A stretch of DNA of 64,000 nt. Origin: CAVSVP01 sp963731125 (lineage in GTDB: Bacteria > Pseudomonadota > Gammaproteobacteria > Competibacterales > Competibacteraceae). Below, in pieces: positions 45,480 through 54,150 of the stretch. The stretch lies in NCBI GenBank assembly GCA_963731125.1, contig CAVSVP010000007.1:868001-932000 (forward strand). The letters run 5' to 3'. Positions within the stretch are counted from its first letter, which is position 1. Every line of letters starts with the position of its first letter. Made by a program: the position numbers and the translations under genes. The notes under the pieces are model-generated. The model was not told where the DNA came from and made no database searches. It saw nothing but the letters and a program-made list of their open reading frames with translations.

Positions 45480-45734
45480 TCAGATATTTTCCTTCTCACC
45501 CGTATTAACGTTGATGTCTGGGCGAGAAACTAATGATTTTCTCAAAAGCTCGGTGGGTTTGAGTTTGCCTTCGGCAAACTCGCGCAGCGCGACGACGGTG
45601 GGTTTATCATCCTCCCAAGGAACCAGAGGTTCAGCACCCATCGCAAGCTGGCGAGCACGGCGCGCGGCAGCCAATACCAGTTGAAAACGGTTGTCAACTT
45701 TGTCAAGACAATCTTCCACGGTGATGCGGGCCAT
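45480..45734 (-). CDS. rpoZ: RNA polymerase omega subunit
   Basis: 84 residues, complete and typical: MARITVEDCLDKVDNRFQLV, LAAARRARQLAMGAEPLVPW, then the conserved VVALREFAEGK tail. It helps fold and assemble beta-prime into RNA polymerase and is needed for the ppGpp response. Located between gmk and spoT, 5 nt upstream of the latter. Confidence 0.96.
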   Translation of the reverse strand: MARITVEDCLDKVDNRFQLVLAAARRARQLAMGAEPLVPWEDDKPTVVALREFAEGKLKPTELLRKSLVSRPDINVNTGEKENI

Positions 45735-45785
45735 ATATTCTCCAGGATCTGAATTTACTTCGCTAGTTTATCTAAAAACAAAGAG

Positions 45786-46424
45786 TTAAGACAACAAAAC
45801 CTGTAATAGTTCACGATGACGCGCAACTTGCACCTCACGCAGCTGGCGGTTGGCGATAAAGATGGCACGGAGAGCTTCCAGCGCCCCGTGGTAATCGTCA
45901 TTGATGACAATATAGTCGAATTCGTGGTAATGAGATATCTCGTTAATGGCATCCTGCATACGCCGTTCAATGACGGCCTCAGCGTCCTGACCGCGGTGCT
46001 GGAGGCGTTGCCGCAATGCCGCGCGCGAAGGGGGAAGAATAAAAATAGTGTGCACCCGTGAGGTTCGAGCGCGCACTTGGTGCGCCCCTTGCCAGTCGAT
46101 TTCTAAAATGACATCGATGCCGGCGTGCAGGCGCTCCATCACCGCATAGCGGCTAGTTCCGTAAAAGTGATCGAATACGCGGGCATGTTCTAGAAACACC
46201 CCCTCCTGTACAAGGGCTTGGAAGGTGTCGGGATCCACAAAATAATAATCTACTCCATCTTGTTCGCCTGGACGGCGCGGGCGCGTCGTGTGGGAGATCG
46301 AAACTTCCACCTGTGGTGTCAACGTCAGTAGTTGTTTCACCAGACTGGTTTTACCGGCTCCGGAAGGGGCGGCAATGATATATAAATTTCCTGTGGTCGT
46401 CGTAAATTTGGAATGCTTGTTCAT
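45786..46424 (-). CDS. gmk: Guanylate kinase
   Basis: GMP to GDP with ATP. 212 residues: the P-loop is IIAAPSGAGKTSLVKQLL, the GMP-binding region is HTTRPRRPGEQDGVDYYFVD, and the lid follows (LRQRLQHRGQDAEAVIERRM). Its start overlaps the stop of yicC by 4 nt, and rpoZ follows ~50 nt later. Confidence 0.95.
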   Translation of the reverse strand: MNKHSKFTTTTGNLYIIAAPSGAGKTSLVKQLLTLTPQVEVSISHTTRPRRPGEQDGVDYYFVDPDTFQALVQEGVFLEHARVFDHFYGTSRYAVMERLHAGIDVILEIDWQGAHQVRARTSRVHTIFILPPSRAALRQRLQHRGQDAEAVIERRMQDAINEISHYHEFDYIVINDDYHGALEALRAIFIANRQLREVQVARHRELLQVLLS

Positions 46425-47287
46425 TCGATATTTTGTATTTGCTCGCGCATTTGTTCAATGAGCACCTTGAGTTCTACTGCAGCGCGAGTGGTTTCGGTGT
46501 CGGCGGATTTAGCCGATAAAGTATTAGCTTCACGGTTCAGCTCCTGCATGAGAAAATCCAGTCGGCGGCCTACCGGTTCAGAGCGTTGCAACACATTTTT
46601 AATTTCTGCTAAATGAGCATCGAGACGGTCCAGCTCTTCTTCCACATCCAGGCGTTGAGCCATAATGACTATCTCTTGTTCCAAACGCTGGGCATCGGGT
46701 TCCAGAGCTAAGTCAGCCAGTCGTGCGAGTAATTTTTCTCGCAGTCTAGACACCACCTCGGGGCGGCGCAGACGAACTTGGCGAACCTGTTCTTCCATGC
46801 TATCACAGCGTTGCGACAGTAATTGTTCGATACGCTCACCCTCCCGCTGGCGAGTCGCAATGAGTTCCGCAAGGGCCGTATCCAGACTGGCAAGAGTGGC
46901 TGCCTGAACTTTTTCTAAATTAAGTTCCGCTTCACCTACGATGCCGGGCCAAGATAATACGTCTACAGGCCGTAAGCCTGTTCCTGGTCCCATGAGTTCC
47001 TCCAACTCTGCCGCTAACTGGAGCAAGCGCTGTGCCAGCGTCTTATTGAGGAACAGCTCTGCCGGTACGCCAGTGCCCGGTTGAAATTTTAGATTACATT
47101 CCAGCTTACCACGGCTTAGGGCGTCATGAACTCGTTCCCGCACGACAGGTTCCAAAGCACGTAAAATCTCGGGCAGACGGATGATAGTATCCAGATAGCG
47201 ATGGTTCATGGAACGCAATTCCCAAGTCATTACCCATCCAGCATTTTGACGCTCGCTGCGCGCAAAGGCGGTCATGCTCCGTATCAT
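46421..47287 (-). CDS. yicC: YicC-family endoribonuclease
   Basis: 288 residues, YicC-like N-terminal domain (MIRSMTAFARSERQNAGWVM, LRSMNHRYLDTIIRLPE) and the DUF1732 C-terminal domain (VEEELDRLDAHLAEIKNVLQ, GRRLDFLMQELNREANTLSA, KVLIEQMREQIQNIE). E. coli YicC is a ribonuclease that affects small RNA RyhB. It is divergent from rph; 132 bp separate them. Confidence 0.92.
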   Translation of the reverse strand: MIRSMTAFARSERQNAGWVMTWELRSMNHRYLDTIIRLPEILRALEPVVRERVHDALSRGKLECNLKFQPGTGVPAELFLNKTLAQRLLQLAAELEELMGPGTGLRPVDVLSWPGIVGEAELNLEKVQAATLASLDTALAELIATRQREGERIEQLLSQRCDSMEEQVRQVRLRRPEVVSRLREKLLARLADLALEPDAQRLEQEIVIMAQRLDVEEELDRLDAHLAEIKNVLQRSEPVGRRLDFLMQELNREANTLSAKSADTETTRAAVELKVLIEQMREQIQNIE

Positions 47288-47376
47288 TGGTTTTCCTCAT
47301 CGTTTAGAGAGACGTTAATAGAACATCTAATGTTAAGCGTATTTGGAACAATGCAAAACCGTGTTGTTGGTAGCCT

Positions 47377-47413
47377 TTTGCTATACTCTTAATTTTTTTC
47401 ATCAATAGAGGAA
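47377..47413 (+). promoter_or_regulatory. Candidate -10 element and ribosome-binding site of rph
   Basis: A -10 like hexamer TATACT is at 47382-47387 in an AT-rich stretch 33 nt before the ATG of rph, with GAGGAA at 47408-47413 placed correctly for translation. No convincing -35 hexamer is present at 16-18 bp, so the promoter call is tentative. Confidence 0.35.
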
Positions 47414-47419
47414 CCAAAC

Positions 47420-48136
47420 ATGCGCCCCAGTGCAAGAGCCGTTGATGAGATGCGCCAGGTACGCATTACGCGCAGTTTTATTCAGCACGCCGAAGGGTCA
47501 GCGCTGGTAGAGTTTGGTGCCACACGGGTGGTTTGTACTGCTAGCATAGAGGATCGAGTCCCTCTTTTTCTAAAGGGTAAGGGGCAGGGCTGGGTCACAG
47601 CGGAATACGGGATGCTGCCCCGCTCCACTCATACTCGCTCACTTCGGGAGGCAACCCGCGGCAGGCAGGGAGGTCGAACCATGGAGATTCAGCGCTTGAT
47701 TGGCCGTGCCCTACGCGCGGTGGTAGATTTCGAGGCATTGGGCGAACGCACGATCACCATTGATTGCGATGTGATTCAGGCAGACGGTGGCACGCGTTCG
47801 GCTGCTGTTACCGGCGGTTTCGTAGCCCTCGCCGACGCTGTGCGCCGTCTGGCCGGTAAGCGTGCCATAAAAAAAAATCCATTGCATGGTCAAGTCGCTT
47901 CGGTTTCAGTCGGTATCTATCGGGGCCAACCGGTACTGGATTTAGACTATGCGGAAGACTCTGAGGCGGAGACCGATATGAACGTTGTTATGAATGATGC
48001 CGGTGCCTTTGTGGAAATTCAGGGCACCGCCGAGGGGCATGCCTTTCGGCATGAAGAGTTGCTGGCTATGTTAGGGCTGGGCCAAGTGGGTATTGCCCAG
48101 TTGATTCAGAAACAACGCGAAGCCCTTGGGCTTTAG
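47420..48136 (+). CDS. rph: Ribonuclease PH
   Basis: Phosphate-dependent 3' exonuclease that trims tRNA 3' ends. 238 residues, intact (unlike the frameshifted copy in E. coli K-12): MRPSARAVDEMRQVRITRSF, the arginine-rich PRSTHTRSLREATRGRQGGR phosphate-binding region, IDCDVIQADGGTRSAAVTGG, and the C-terminal GHAFRHEELLAMLGLGQVGI. A ribosome-binding site GAGGAA is 6 nt upstream. It heads rph-rdgB-hemW. Confidence 0.95.
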   Translation: MRPSARAVDEMRQVRITRSFIQHAEGSALVEFGATRVVCTASIEDRVPLFLKGKGQGWVTAEYGMLPRSTHTRSLREATRGRQGGRTMEIQRLIGRALRAVVDFEALGERTITIDCDVIQADGGTRSAAVTGGFVALADAVRRLAGKRAIKKNPLHGQVASVSVGIYRGQPVLDLDYAEDSEAETDMNVVMNDAGAFVEIQGTAEGHAFRHEELLAMLGLGQVGIAQLIQKQREALGL

Positions 48137-48152
48137 CTGTGTAGAGTCAACC

Positions 48153-48755
48153 ATGCCCAAAATTGTGCTGGCCACTGGTAATGCCGGCAAAGTGCGGGAA
48201 CTTTGCGCCCTCTTAGCGGGGCTGGATATAGAGATTGTGCCGCAGTCGTCATTTGCCGTACCGGAAGTTCCAGAGACGGGTTTGACCTTCGTGGAAAACG
48301 CCATCCTTAAAGCTCGCAATGCAGCACATCATACGGGTTTGGCAGCCATTGCCGACGATTCGGGTCTGACGGTGGATGTCTTGCGTGGCACTCCGGGAAT
48401 TTACTCTGCCCGTTATGCTGGCGCTAATGCTTCGGATCAGGAAAACGTTGCAAAACTGCTGGCGGAACTGCGTGATATACCCGCTGAACAACGCGGTGCC
48501 TGTTTTCACTGTCTAGTCGTTTATCTACGTTATGCAGAAGATCCCGTGCCGCTAATCTGCCGGGGTACCTGGAGGGGTATCATTTCACAGGTTCCCAAGG
48601 GTCTAACCGGTTTCGGCTATGATCCCGTCTTTTGGGTTCCCGCTGCAGGTAAGACCGCCGCGGAACTCGACCCAGAAGTCAAAAATAGCCTAAGCCATCG
48701 AGGGCAGGCCTTGACGCAGCTGCGAAAAATAATCCAGCTCCACTGGAATGCCTGA
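48153..48755 (+). CDS. rdgB: dITP/XTP pyrophosphatase
   Basis: Removes non-canonical purine nucleotides (ITP, dITP, XTP) from the pool. 200 residues: IVLATGNAGKVRELCALLAG, LTFVENAILKARNAAHHTGL, the Mg site DDSGLTVDVL and GTPGIYSARYAG, then GLTGFGYDPVFWVPAAGKTA. The chosen start is ATG 48153 (MPKIVLATGN); the upstream in-frame start inside the rph end adds nine non-family residues. Confidence 0.94.
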   Translation: MPKIVLATGNAGKVRELCALLAGLDIEIVPQSSFAVPEVPETGLTFVENAILKARNAAHHTGLAAIADDSGLTVDVLRGTPGIYSARYAGANASDQENVAKLLAELRDIPAEQRGACFHCLVVYLRYAEDPVPLICRGTWRGIISQVPKGLTGFGYDPVFWVPAAGKTAAELDPEVKNSLSHRGQALTQLRKIIQLHWNA

Positions 48756-48887
48756 AAAGCCGGCATGGGAAGCGGCGCCTCCGCGAGTCAGCATATCAGT
48801 CTTGCCCGACCGTGTTGCCCTTTGCGCCGGAGTAGTGGCCTCAGGAGACGATCCGCTAGGCTTATTATGTAACTGAGTTTAATTAAG

Positions 48888-50069
48888 ATGGACAGCTGCT
48901 TGAGTATGGTTCCACTGACGCTTTACGTACACATTCCTTGGTGTGTGCAGAAGTGTCCCTACTGTGATTTTAATTCTTATAAAGCTCGCTTGAGCTTACC
49001 GGAACGGGCCTACGTGGAGGCGTTATTGGCAGACCTGGAGCAAGATTTGTCTTGGCTGCAGGGGCGGTGCATCGAGAGTATTTTTCTAGGCGGCGGCACA
49101 CCCAGTCTATTTTCTGCTGAAGCCATTGAGCGGTTGCTGACGAGACTGCGTACGCGCTTATCCCTAAGCGCAACTGTGGAAGTGACTCTGGAAGCTAATC
49201 CTGGCACGGTAGAACGGCATAAATTTCAGGAATTTTTTGCAGCAGGTGTTAATCGTCTGTCCATCGGCGTGCAAAGTTTTAATGATGAACATCTGCACCG
49301 CTTAGGTCGTATTCATGGTCAACAAGAGGCGTTTCGTGCCGCCGAGGCAGCGCACAAGGCTGGGTTTGCCAACTTTAATTTAGATCTAATGTTTGGCTTA
49401 CCAGGCCAAACCCTACTACAAGCTCTGGCTGATATTGATAGTGCCGTTGCGTTAAATCCCGCTCATATTTCCCATTACCAACTCACGCTGGAACCCCATA
49501 CTCCGTTTTATCAACGTCCGCCCCCGGATCTGCCCGATGAAGATCGGCTTTGGGAAATGCAAGCACATTGTCAGTGGCATTTAGCGGAAGCCGGCTATAC
49601 TCAATATGAAATTTCGGCTTATGCCCGTTCACAACAGTACTGTCGCCATAACCTCAACTACTGGGAGTTCGGCGATTATCTCGGTATTGGTGCCGGTGCG
49701 CATGGAAAACTGACCGACGTGAACGGCACCGGCGGCATCCGGCGGTTTTGTAAATTGCGCAATCCCCAAGCCTATTTAAACCACGCGGGTAGTGAACGGG
49801 TGATCGCCGGGAGCAGGTCAATTCCGCCGAGCGAACTAGGATTGGAATTTATGATGAATGCATTGCGTTTGGTGGAAGGCTTTCCTGCCGGTTTATTTAG
49901 CGAGCGTACTGGATTACCGCTAGAATACGTGGAACCGGCGTTAAGCCTGGCTTACGCACGGGGTCTACTAAGCCGGAACGATAAACGCATCCAACCCTCG
50001 GAATTGGGAAGACGTTTTCTCAACGACGTGTTGGAATTGTTTATGCCTGAAGAAACCGAGCGCTGTTAA
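48888..50069 (+). CDS. hemW: HemW radical SAM heme chaperone
   Basis: 393 residues. Radical SAM cluster motif CVQKCPYC (CX3CX2C) in YVHIPWCVQKCPYCDFNSYK, then FLGGGTPSLFSAEAIERLL, NRLSIGVQSFNDEHLHRLGR, FNLDLMFGLPGQTLLQALAD. It lacks the extra cysteine of the true coproporphyrinogen III dehydrogenase HemN, so heme insertion/trafficking (HemW) is the better name. The start may be 48888 or the ATG at 48906. It is downstream of rdgB, as in E. coli. Confidence 0.93.
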   Translation: MDSCLSMVPLTLYVHIPWCVQKCPYCDFNSYKARLSLPERAYVEALLADLEQDLSWLQGRCIESIFLGGGTPSLFSAEAIERLLTRLRTRLSLSATVEVTLEANPGTVERHKFQEFFAAGVNRLSIGVQSFNDEHLHRLGRIHGQQEAFRAAEAAHKAGFANFNLDLMFGLPGQTLLQALADIDSAVALNPAHISHYQLTLEPHTPFYQRPPPDLPDEDRLWEMQAHCQWHLAEAGYTQYEISAYARSQQYCRHNLNYWEFGDYLGIGAGAHGKLTDVNGTGGIRRFCKLRNPQAYLNHAGSERVIAGSRSIPPSELGLEFMMNALRLVEGFPAGLFSERTGLPLEYVEPALSLAYARGLLSRNDKRIQPSELGRRFLNDVLELFMPEETERC

Positions 50070-50151
50070 GCGTGATCGGATCACGGCACTCATTCCACAA
50101 CATCTGGTAATGTCTGACGGATGTGGATGCCCTGAACATGCTATGCTTCAA

Positions 50152-50208
50152 AGGCATTGATCTGCATGCGAAGCTTACGTCAAGACGTTGAGATGAGGCA
50201 TTGATCTG
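50152..50208. repeat. 13-bp direct repeat before pssA
   Basis: AGGCATTGATCTG occurs at 50152-50164 and 50196-50208, 44 bp apart, in the leader of pssA. The second copy abuts the GTG start codon. It may be a binding site pair or chance; no function assigned. Confidence 0.35.
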
Positions 50209-51041
50209 TGATCAGCAAAACCGATGATCCAAAGCGGCACCGAGGGATTTATTTATTGCCCAATATGTTGACTGCCGCTGCGTTGTTTTCTGGCTTTTAT
50301 GCCATTGTCGCCGCCATGCAAGGCCGTTTTGGACCCGCTGCTATTGCCGTTTTTATCGCTATGGTTTTGGATGGTCTTGATGGGCGTGTGGCCCGCTTGA
50401 CACATACCGAAAGCGCATTTGGCGAGGAATTCGACAGTTTGTCAGATATGGTTTCCTTTGGTCTCGCTCCTGCGCTGATCATGTATGAATGGGCGCTGTC
50501 CGGCATGGCCAATTTAGGTTGGGTGCCGGCTAAGTTGGGTTGGCTTGCCGCCTTCCTCTACGCGGCTTGTGCGGCATTGCGGCTGGCTCGGTTCAACACT
50601 CAGCTGGGGAGTGCTGATAAAAGGTATTTTTTAGGGTTGCCCAGCCCCTCGGCAGCGGCCATTATGGTAGGCCTAGTCTGGCTAGGCGACGATTTGGGGC
50701 TGTATGGCGGCCAACTGTTGTGGGTGGCCTTTTTGATAACCGTCGGCACCGGGGTTCTGATGGTCAGCAATATTCTTTATTATAGTTTTAAACAGATAGA
50801 CCTGCGGGGGCGGGTTCCTTTTGTGGCCATTATTGCGGTGATTTTAGTATTGATCTTTGCTTCCCTGGATCCACCTAAAATATTATTCACCGGGTTTTTT
50901 CTCTATGGGTTGTCCGGCCCTGTGTTATATCTACTGCGGCTGCGCCAGCGTGCCAGGCGTCGGGCTTTGGGGCTATCCGAGCCTGCAGGAAAGCCCCGGG
51001 ACGCTTCGCAAGATCACAAGAACTCTAATAACTCCTCGTGA
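50208..51041 (+). CDS. pssA: CDP-diacylglycerol-serine O-phosphatidyltransferase
   Basis: Makes phosphatidylserine, precursor of phosphatidylethanolamine, in the inner membrane. 277 residues with several membrane spans and a perfect CDP-alcohol phosphotransferase motif D-G-x2-A-R-x8-G-x3-D-x3-D in LDGLDGRVARL ... FGEEFDSLSDM. This is the integral-membrane (Bacillus-type) PssA, not the E. coli soluble type. The start is GTG. In related bacteria pssA is followed by leuA, often after ilvBHC; here an IS630 element separates them. Confidence 0.93.
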   Translation: MISKTDDPKRHRGIYLLPNMLTAAALFSGFYAIVAAMQGRFGPAAIAVFIAMVLDGLDGRVARLTHTESAFGEEFDSLSDMVSFGLAPALIMYEWALSGMANLGWVPAKLGWLAAFLYAACAALRLARFNTQLGSADKRYFLGLPSPSAAAIMVGLVWLGDDLGLYGGQLLWVAFLITVGTGVLMVSNILYYSFKQIDLRGRVPFVAIIAVILVLIFASLDPPKILFTGFFLYGLSGPVLYLLRLRQRARRRALGLSEPAGKPRDASQDHKNSNNSS

Positions 51042-51079
51042 ATTTTCTATCGATGCCCCCCAGGTAGTACAAGCTGTTT

Positions 51080-52529
51080 CTATAGATGTTCAGGAATTTA
51101 ATTTCCACGCGGCTTGCAGAAGGTCCCCCCGTTGCTGGTAGAGTTCAAGGTGGCAACACCGAACGAACGCGACGCGAACAACCGGGGGTGATTGATGGTA
51201 ATACTCTCGTTTTCCAAAGCCATGGTGGAAGCCCTTGAGAAAGAGCTGAGGCGGGCGCATGAGCTGAATAACCTGCGGCTGTACAAACTGGCGCAGGGGC
51301 TGTTGTGGATTGCCGAGGGCAAGTCGTGGACGGAGATTGCAAAGCTGTTGGGGATCGGTGTGAAGACGGTGGAGAACTGGCTGAAGCGCTTTCTGGTGCA
51401 AGGGTTGAAGTGGTTGCGGGGTCAGCACTATCGGGGACGGGGCTGTAAATCGACGCTGAGCGGTGAGCAAAAGCGCCAGGTGCGGGCGTGGGTGGAGGCA
51501 GGTCCGGAGGCGAGCGGGTTTGCCTGTGGAGTCTGGAACACGGCGATGATAGCGGAGCTGATCTGGCGGTGCTTGGGGGTGCGCTACAACCCGCGTTACC
51601 TAAGCACGCTGTTGAAGCAGTTGGGGCTGAGTTATCAGAAGGCGCGCTTTATCAGTGATCGCAGCGCTGAGGAGGCGTATGAGCGGGCACGTCGGGAGTG
51701 GGTGGAACAGCGATGGCCGCGGATTTTGCAGCAGGCGAAAGCCACGGAGGCGGTGATTTTGTTCGGCGATGACGTGTCGTTTGCGCGGTGGGGCTCGTTG
51801 AGCCGCACCTGGGCGGTGCGGGGTCAACAGCCACGGGGCAAGACCCGAGGGCGTCGCCAGGGGTTGAAGCTGTTTGGGGCGATCAGTTTTTTCGATGGGG
51901 CGTTCGTGTACCGCGAGGCGCAAGTCTACACCCTGACGGTCAAGGCCTTCAAGCAGCTCAACGCCGACGGCATGCCCGCCGAGGTGGTAGCGTCATTGGC
52001 CGGCTTGAAAGGCATCCGCTATCCGACGCCAGAGCGGTTTGATCAGGCCGTGAGCGAGATCATCGGTACGGCCTGCCACGCTCAGTATCAAGCCCGGTTG
52101 CACGCGGTCGCTGCCGGGAGCGGACGGTTCAACAGCGCCAGCTATATGGCGTTTCTTAAGCAGCTGTTGGCGCGGTTCGATGCGCCGATCCTCCTGATCG
52201 AGGATGGTGCCTCCTATCATCGCAGCCGCGAGGTCAAGCACTTTCAGGCCGCTCACACCCAACGGCTAGCGATTGAGCCGCTGCCAGCGTTTTCACCCGA
52301 GTATCATCCGATCGAAAAGCTTTGGCGAAACACCAAGAAAGACGCGACTCAGCTGAAGTACTTTAAACCCGTTGATGAGCTCCGCGCTTCGGTGCTGCGG
52401 GTATTCCGCCACTCCCTCGACGATGCCACCCAGGTCATCCGTGTGATGAAAAAACTACGCGCCACGGCTGGCATCGCTTGAACGTCTGTCCGGCATGTTC
52501 CGAGAATTTATTTACCTGAAAAACTATAG
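51080..52529 (+). mobile_element. IS630-family insertion sequence
   Basis: The element of about 1450 bp is bounded by inverted repeats: left CTATAGATGTTCAGGAATTT (from 51080) and right, on the other strand, CTATAGTTTTTCAGGTAAAT (ending at 52529), 15 of 20 positions matching. The outermost CTATAG contains the TA that IS630 elements duplicate; the exact boundary within it is uncertain by one or two bases. It carries one transposase gene (51192-52481) and lies between pssA and leuA. Confidence 0.8.
51192..52481 (+). CDS. IS630-family transposase with an unusual insert
   Basis: 429 residues. An N-terminal double helix-turn-helix (KSWTEIAKLLGIGVKTVENW, and a second in LIWRCLGVRYNPRYLSTLLK) and a DDE catalytic domain with D193/D194 in FGDDVSF, D338 in LLIEDGASYH and E375 in EYHPIEKLWRN. 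The usual length is about 340; about 70 extra residues (roughly 242-312, LTVKAFKQLNADGMPAEVVA onwards) lie between the first and second catalytic Asp. All catalytic residues are intact and the reading frame is unbroken, so it may be active. Confidence 0.88.
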   Translation: MMVILSFSKAMVEALEKELRRAHELNNLRLYKLAQGLLWIAEGKSWTEIAKLLGIGVKTVENWLKRFLVQGLKWLRGQHYRGRGCKSTLSGEQKRQVRAWVEAGPEASGFACGVWNTAMIAELIWRCLGVRYNPRYLSTLLKQLGLSYQKARFISDRSAEEAYERARREWVEQRWPRILQQAKATEAVILFGDDVSFARWGSLSRTWAVRGQQPRGKTRGRRQGLKLFGAISFFDGAFVYREAQVYTLTVKAFKQLNADGMPAEVVASLAGLKGIRYPTPERFDQAVSEIIGTACHAQYQARLHAVAAGSGRFNSASYMAFLKQLLARFDAPILLIEDGASYHRSREVKHFQAAHTQRLAIEPLPAFSPEYHPIEKLWRNTKKDATQLKYFKPVDELRASVLRVFRHSLDDATQVIRVMKKLRATAGIA

Positions 52530-52598
52530 ATAACAACGACTTATAGATAACGCAATGATCTGGCGTCGTGGATGGCGCCCTTAGCAGAGCAGCAATCT

Positions 52599-54140
52599 AT
52601 GAACCAACTCATTATCTTTGACACCACTTTGCGTGACGGCGAACAAAGTCCTGGCGCGTCTATGACTAAGGAGGAAAAAGTTCGTATCGCCAAAATGTTG
52701 GAGCGCATGCGGGTAGATGTTATTGAAGCGGGATTCCCCATTGCCAGCCCCGGTGATTTCGAGGCTGTTCAGGCGGTTGCCAGGATTGTAAAGGACAGCA
52801 CGGTATGCGGCTTAGCGCGCGCTACCCGTAGCGACATCGACTGCGCCGGACAAGCACTGCAGAATGCCGCTTCAGCCCGCATTCATACCTTTATCGCAAC
52901 CTCACCCATTCATATGCAAATGAAGTTACGCATGGAGCCCACACAGGTGCTGGAGCAGGCGGTAGAGGCGGTTGGACATGCACGCCGTTGGACCGATGAT
53001 GTGGAATTCTCCGCCGAAGACGCCGGCCGCTCTGAGGTAGAGTTTCTGTGCCGCATTGTAGAGGCGGTAATTGCGGCCGGTGCCACCACGGTGAATATTC
53101 CGGATACGGTAGGTTATAGCGTGCCGGAGCAATTCGCCTCCACCGTACGAGCGCTACTGGAACGGGTGCCAAATGCTGACAAAGCGGTGTTTTCAGTTCA
53201 CTGTCACAATGATCTGGGGCTGGCGGTAGCGAATTCCCTGGCAGCGGTACTAAGCGGGGCACGGCAGGTAGAATGTACCGTTAACGGCTTAGGAGAGCGA
53301 GCGGGTAACGCCGCACTTGAAGAAGTCGTGATGGCAGTACGTACCCGTCAGGATATTTTTTCCTGCGATACCCGTATCGATACCACCCAAATTGTCTCGG
53401 CTTCGCGCTTAGTGGCCGGCATCACCGGCTTTCCGGTGCAGCCTAATAAAGCGATTGTTGGAGCCAATGCCTTTGCCCATGAATCGGGGATTCATCAGGA
53501 CGGCGTCCTGAAGCACCGTGAGACGTATGAGATTATGCGCGCTCAGGATGTGGGATGGAGCGCAAACCGCATGGTGCTGGGCAAACATTCTGGACGTAAT
53601 GCTTTTCGCAAGCGTCTAGAGCAGTTAGGGATAAACTTAACCTCAGAAGAGGAGTTAAATGCTGCCTTCGCTCGTTTTAAGGAGCTGGCCGACAAAAAGC
53701 ATGAAATTTATGACGAGGACATCCAAGCCTTAATCACTGAGGCCAATCTGTCGGCCATTAATGAGCGAGTCAAGCTGGTTTATCTGCGGGTTTGTTCAGA
53801 AACGGGTGAGATTCCCGAGGCCCGAGTCACTTTGTGGGTCGATGGCGAAGAGCACGCCATGTCTGCCCAGGGAGATGGTCCTGTAGATGCCGCATTTAAG
53901 GCCATTGAGGGTATGCTGCAAACGGGCACTCGACTACAGCTCTATTCTGTCAACAGTATCACTGGCGGCACCGATGCCCAGGGCGAAGTAACAGTACGGG
54001 TGGAAAAGGAGGGCCGAATCGTTAACGGTCAGGGGGCGGACACCGATATCGTTATCGCCTCTGCCAAGGCTTACGTCAATGCCCTAAATAAGGTGTTGCA
54101 ACCTATGGAACGCGCCCATCCTCAGCGTGAAGGGGTGTAA
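52599..54140 (+). CDS. leuA: 2-isopropylmalate synthase
   Basis: First committed step of leucine synthesis. 513 residues from ATG 52599 (MNQLIIFDTTLRDGEQSPGA); an upstream ATG at 52572 adds nine residues. Substrate and metal motifs: DTTLRDGEQSPGASM, EFSAEDAGRSEVEFLCRIVE, FSVHCHNDLGLAVANSLAAV, NGLGERAGNAALEEVVMA and the C-terminal leucine-feedback domain (NSITGGTDAQGEVTVRVEKE). Because an IS630 now lies between it and pssA, its expression must come from the element or from a promoter in 52530-52598. Confidence 0.95.
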   Translation: MNQLIIFDTTLRDGEQSPGASMTKEEKVRIAKMLERMRVDVIEAGFPIASPGDFEAVQAVARIVKDSTVCGLARATRSDIDCAGQALQNAASARIHTFIATSPIHMQMKLRMEPTQVLEQAVEAVGHARRWTDDVEFSAEDAGRSEVEFLCRIVEAVIAAGATTVNIPDTVGYSVPEQFASTVRALLERVPNADKAVFSVHCHNDLGLAVANSLAAVLSGARQVECTVNGLGERAGNAALEEVVMAVRTRQDIFSCDTRIDTTQIVSASRLVAGITGFPVQPNKAIVGANAFAHESGIHQDGVLKHRETYEIMRAQDVGWSANRMVLGKHSGRNAFRKRLEQLGINLTSEEELNAAFARFKELADKKHEIYDEDIQALITEANLSAINERVKLVYLRVCSETGEIPEARVTLWVDGEEHAMSAQGDGPVDAAFKAIEGMLQTGTRLQLYSVNSITGGTDAQGEVTVRVEKEGRIVNGQGADTDIVIASAKAYVNALNKVLQPMERAHPQREGV

Positions 54141-54150
54141 ACCAGATGCT

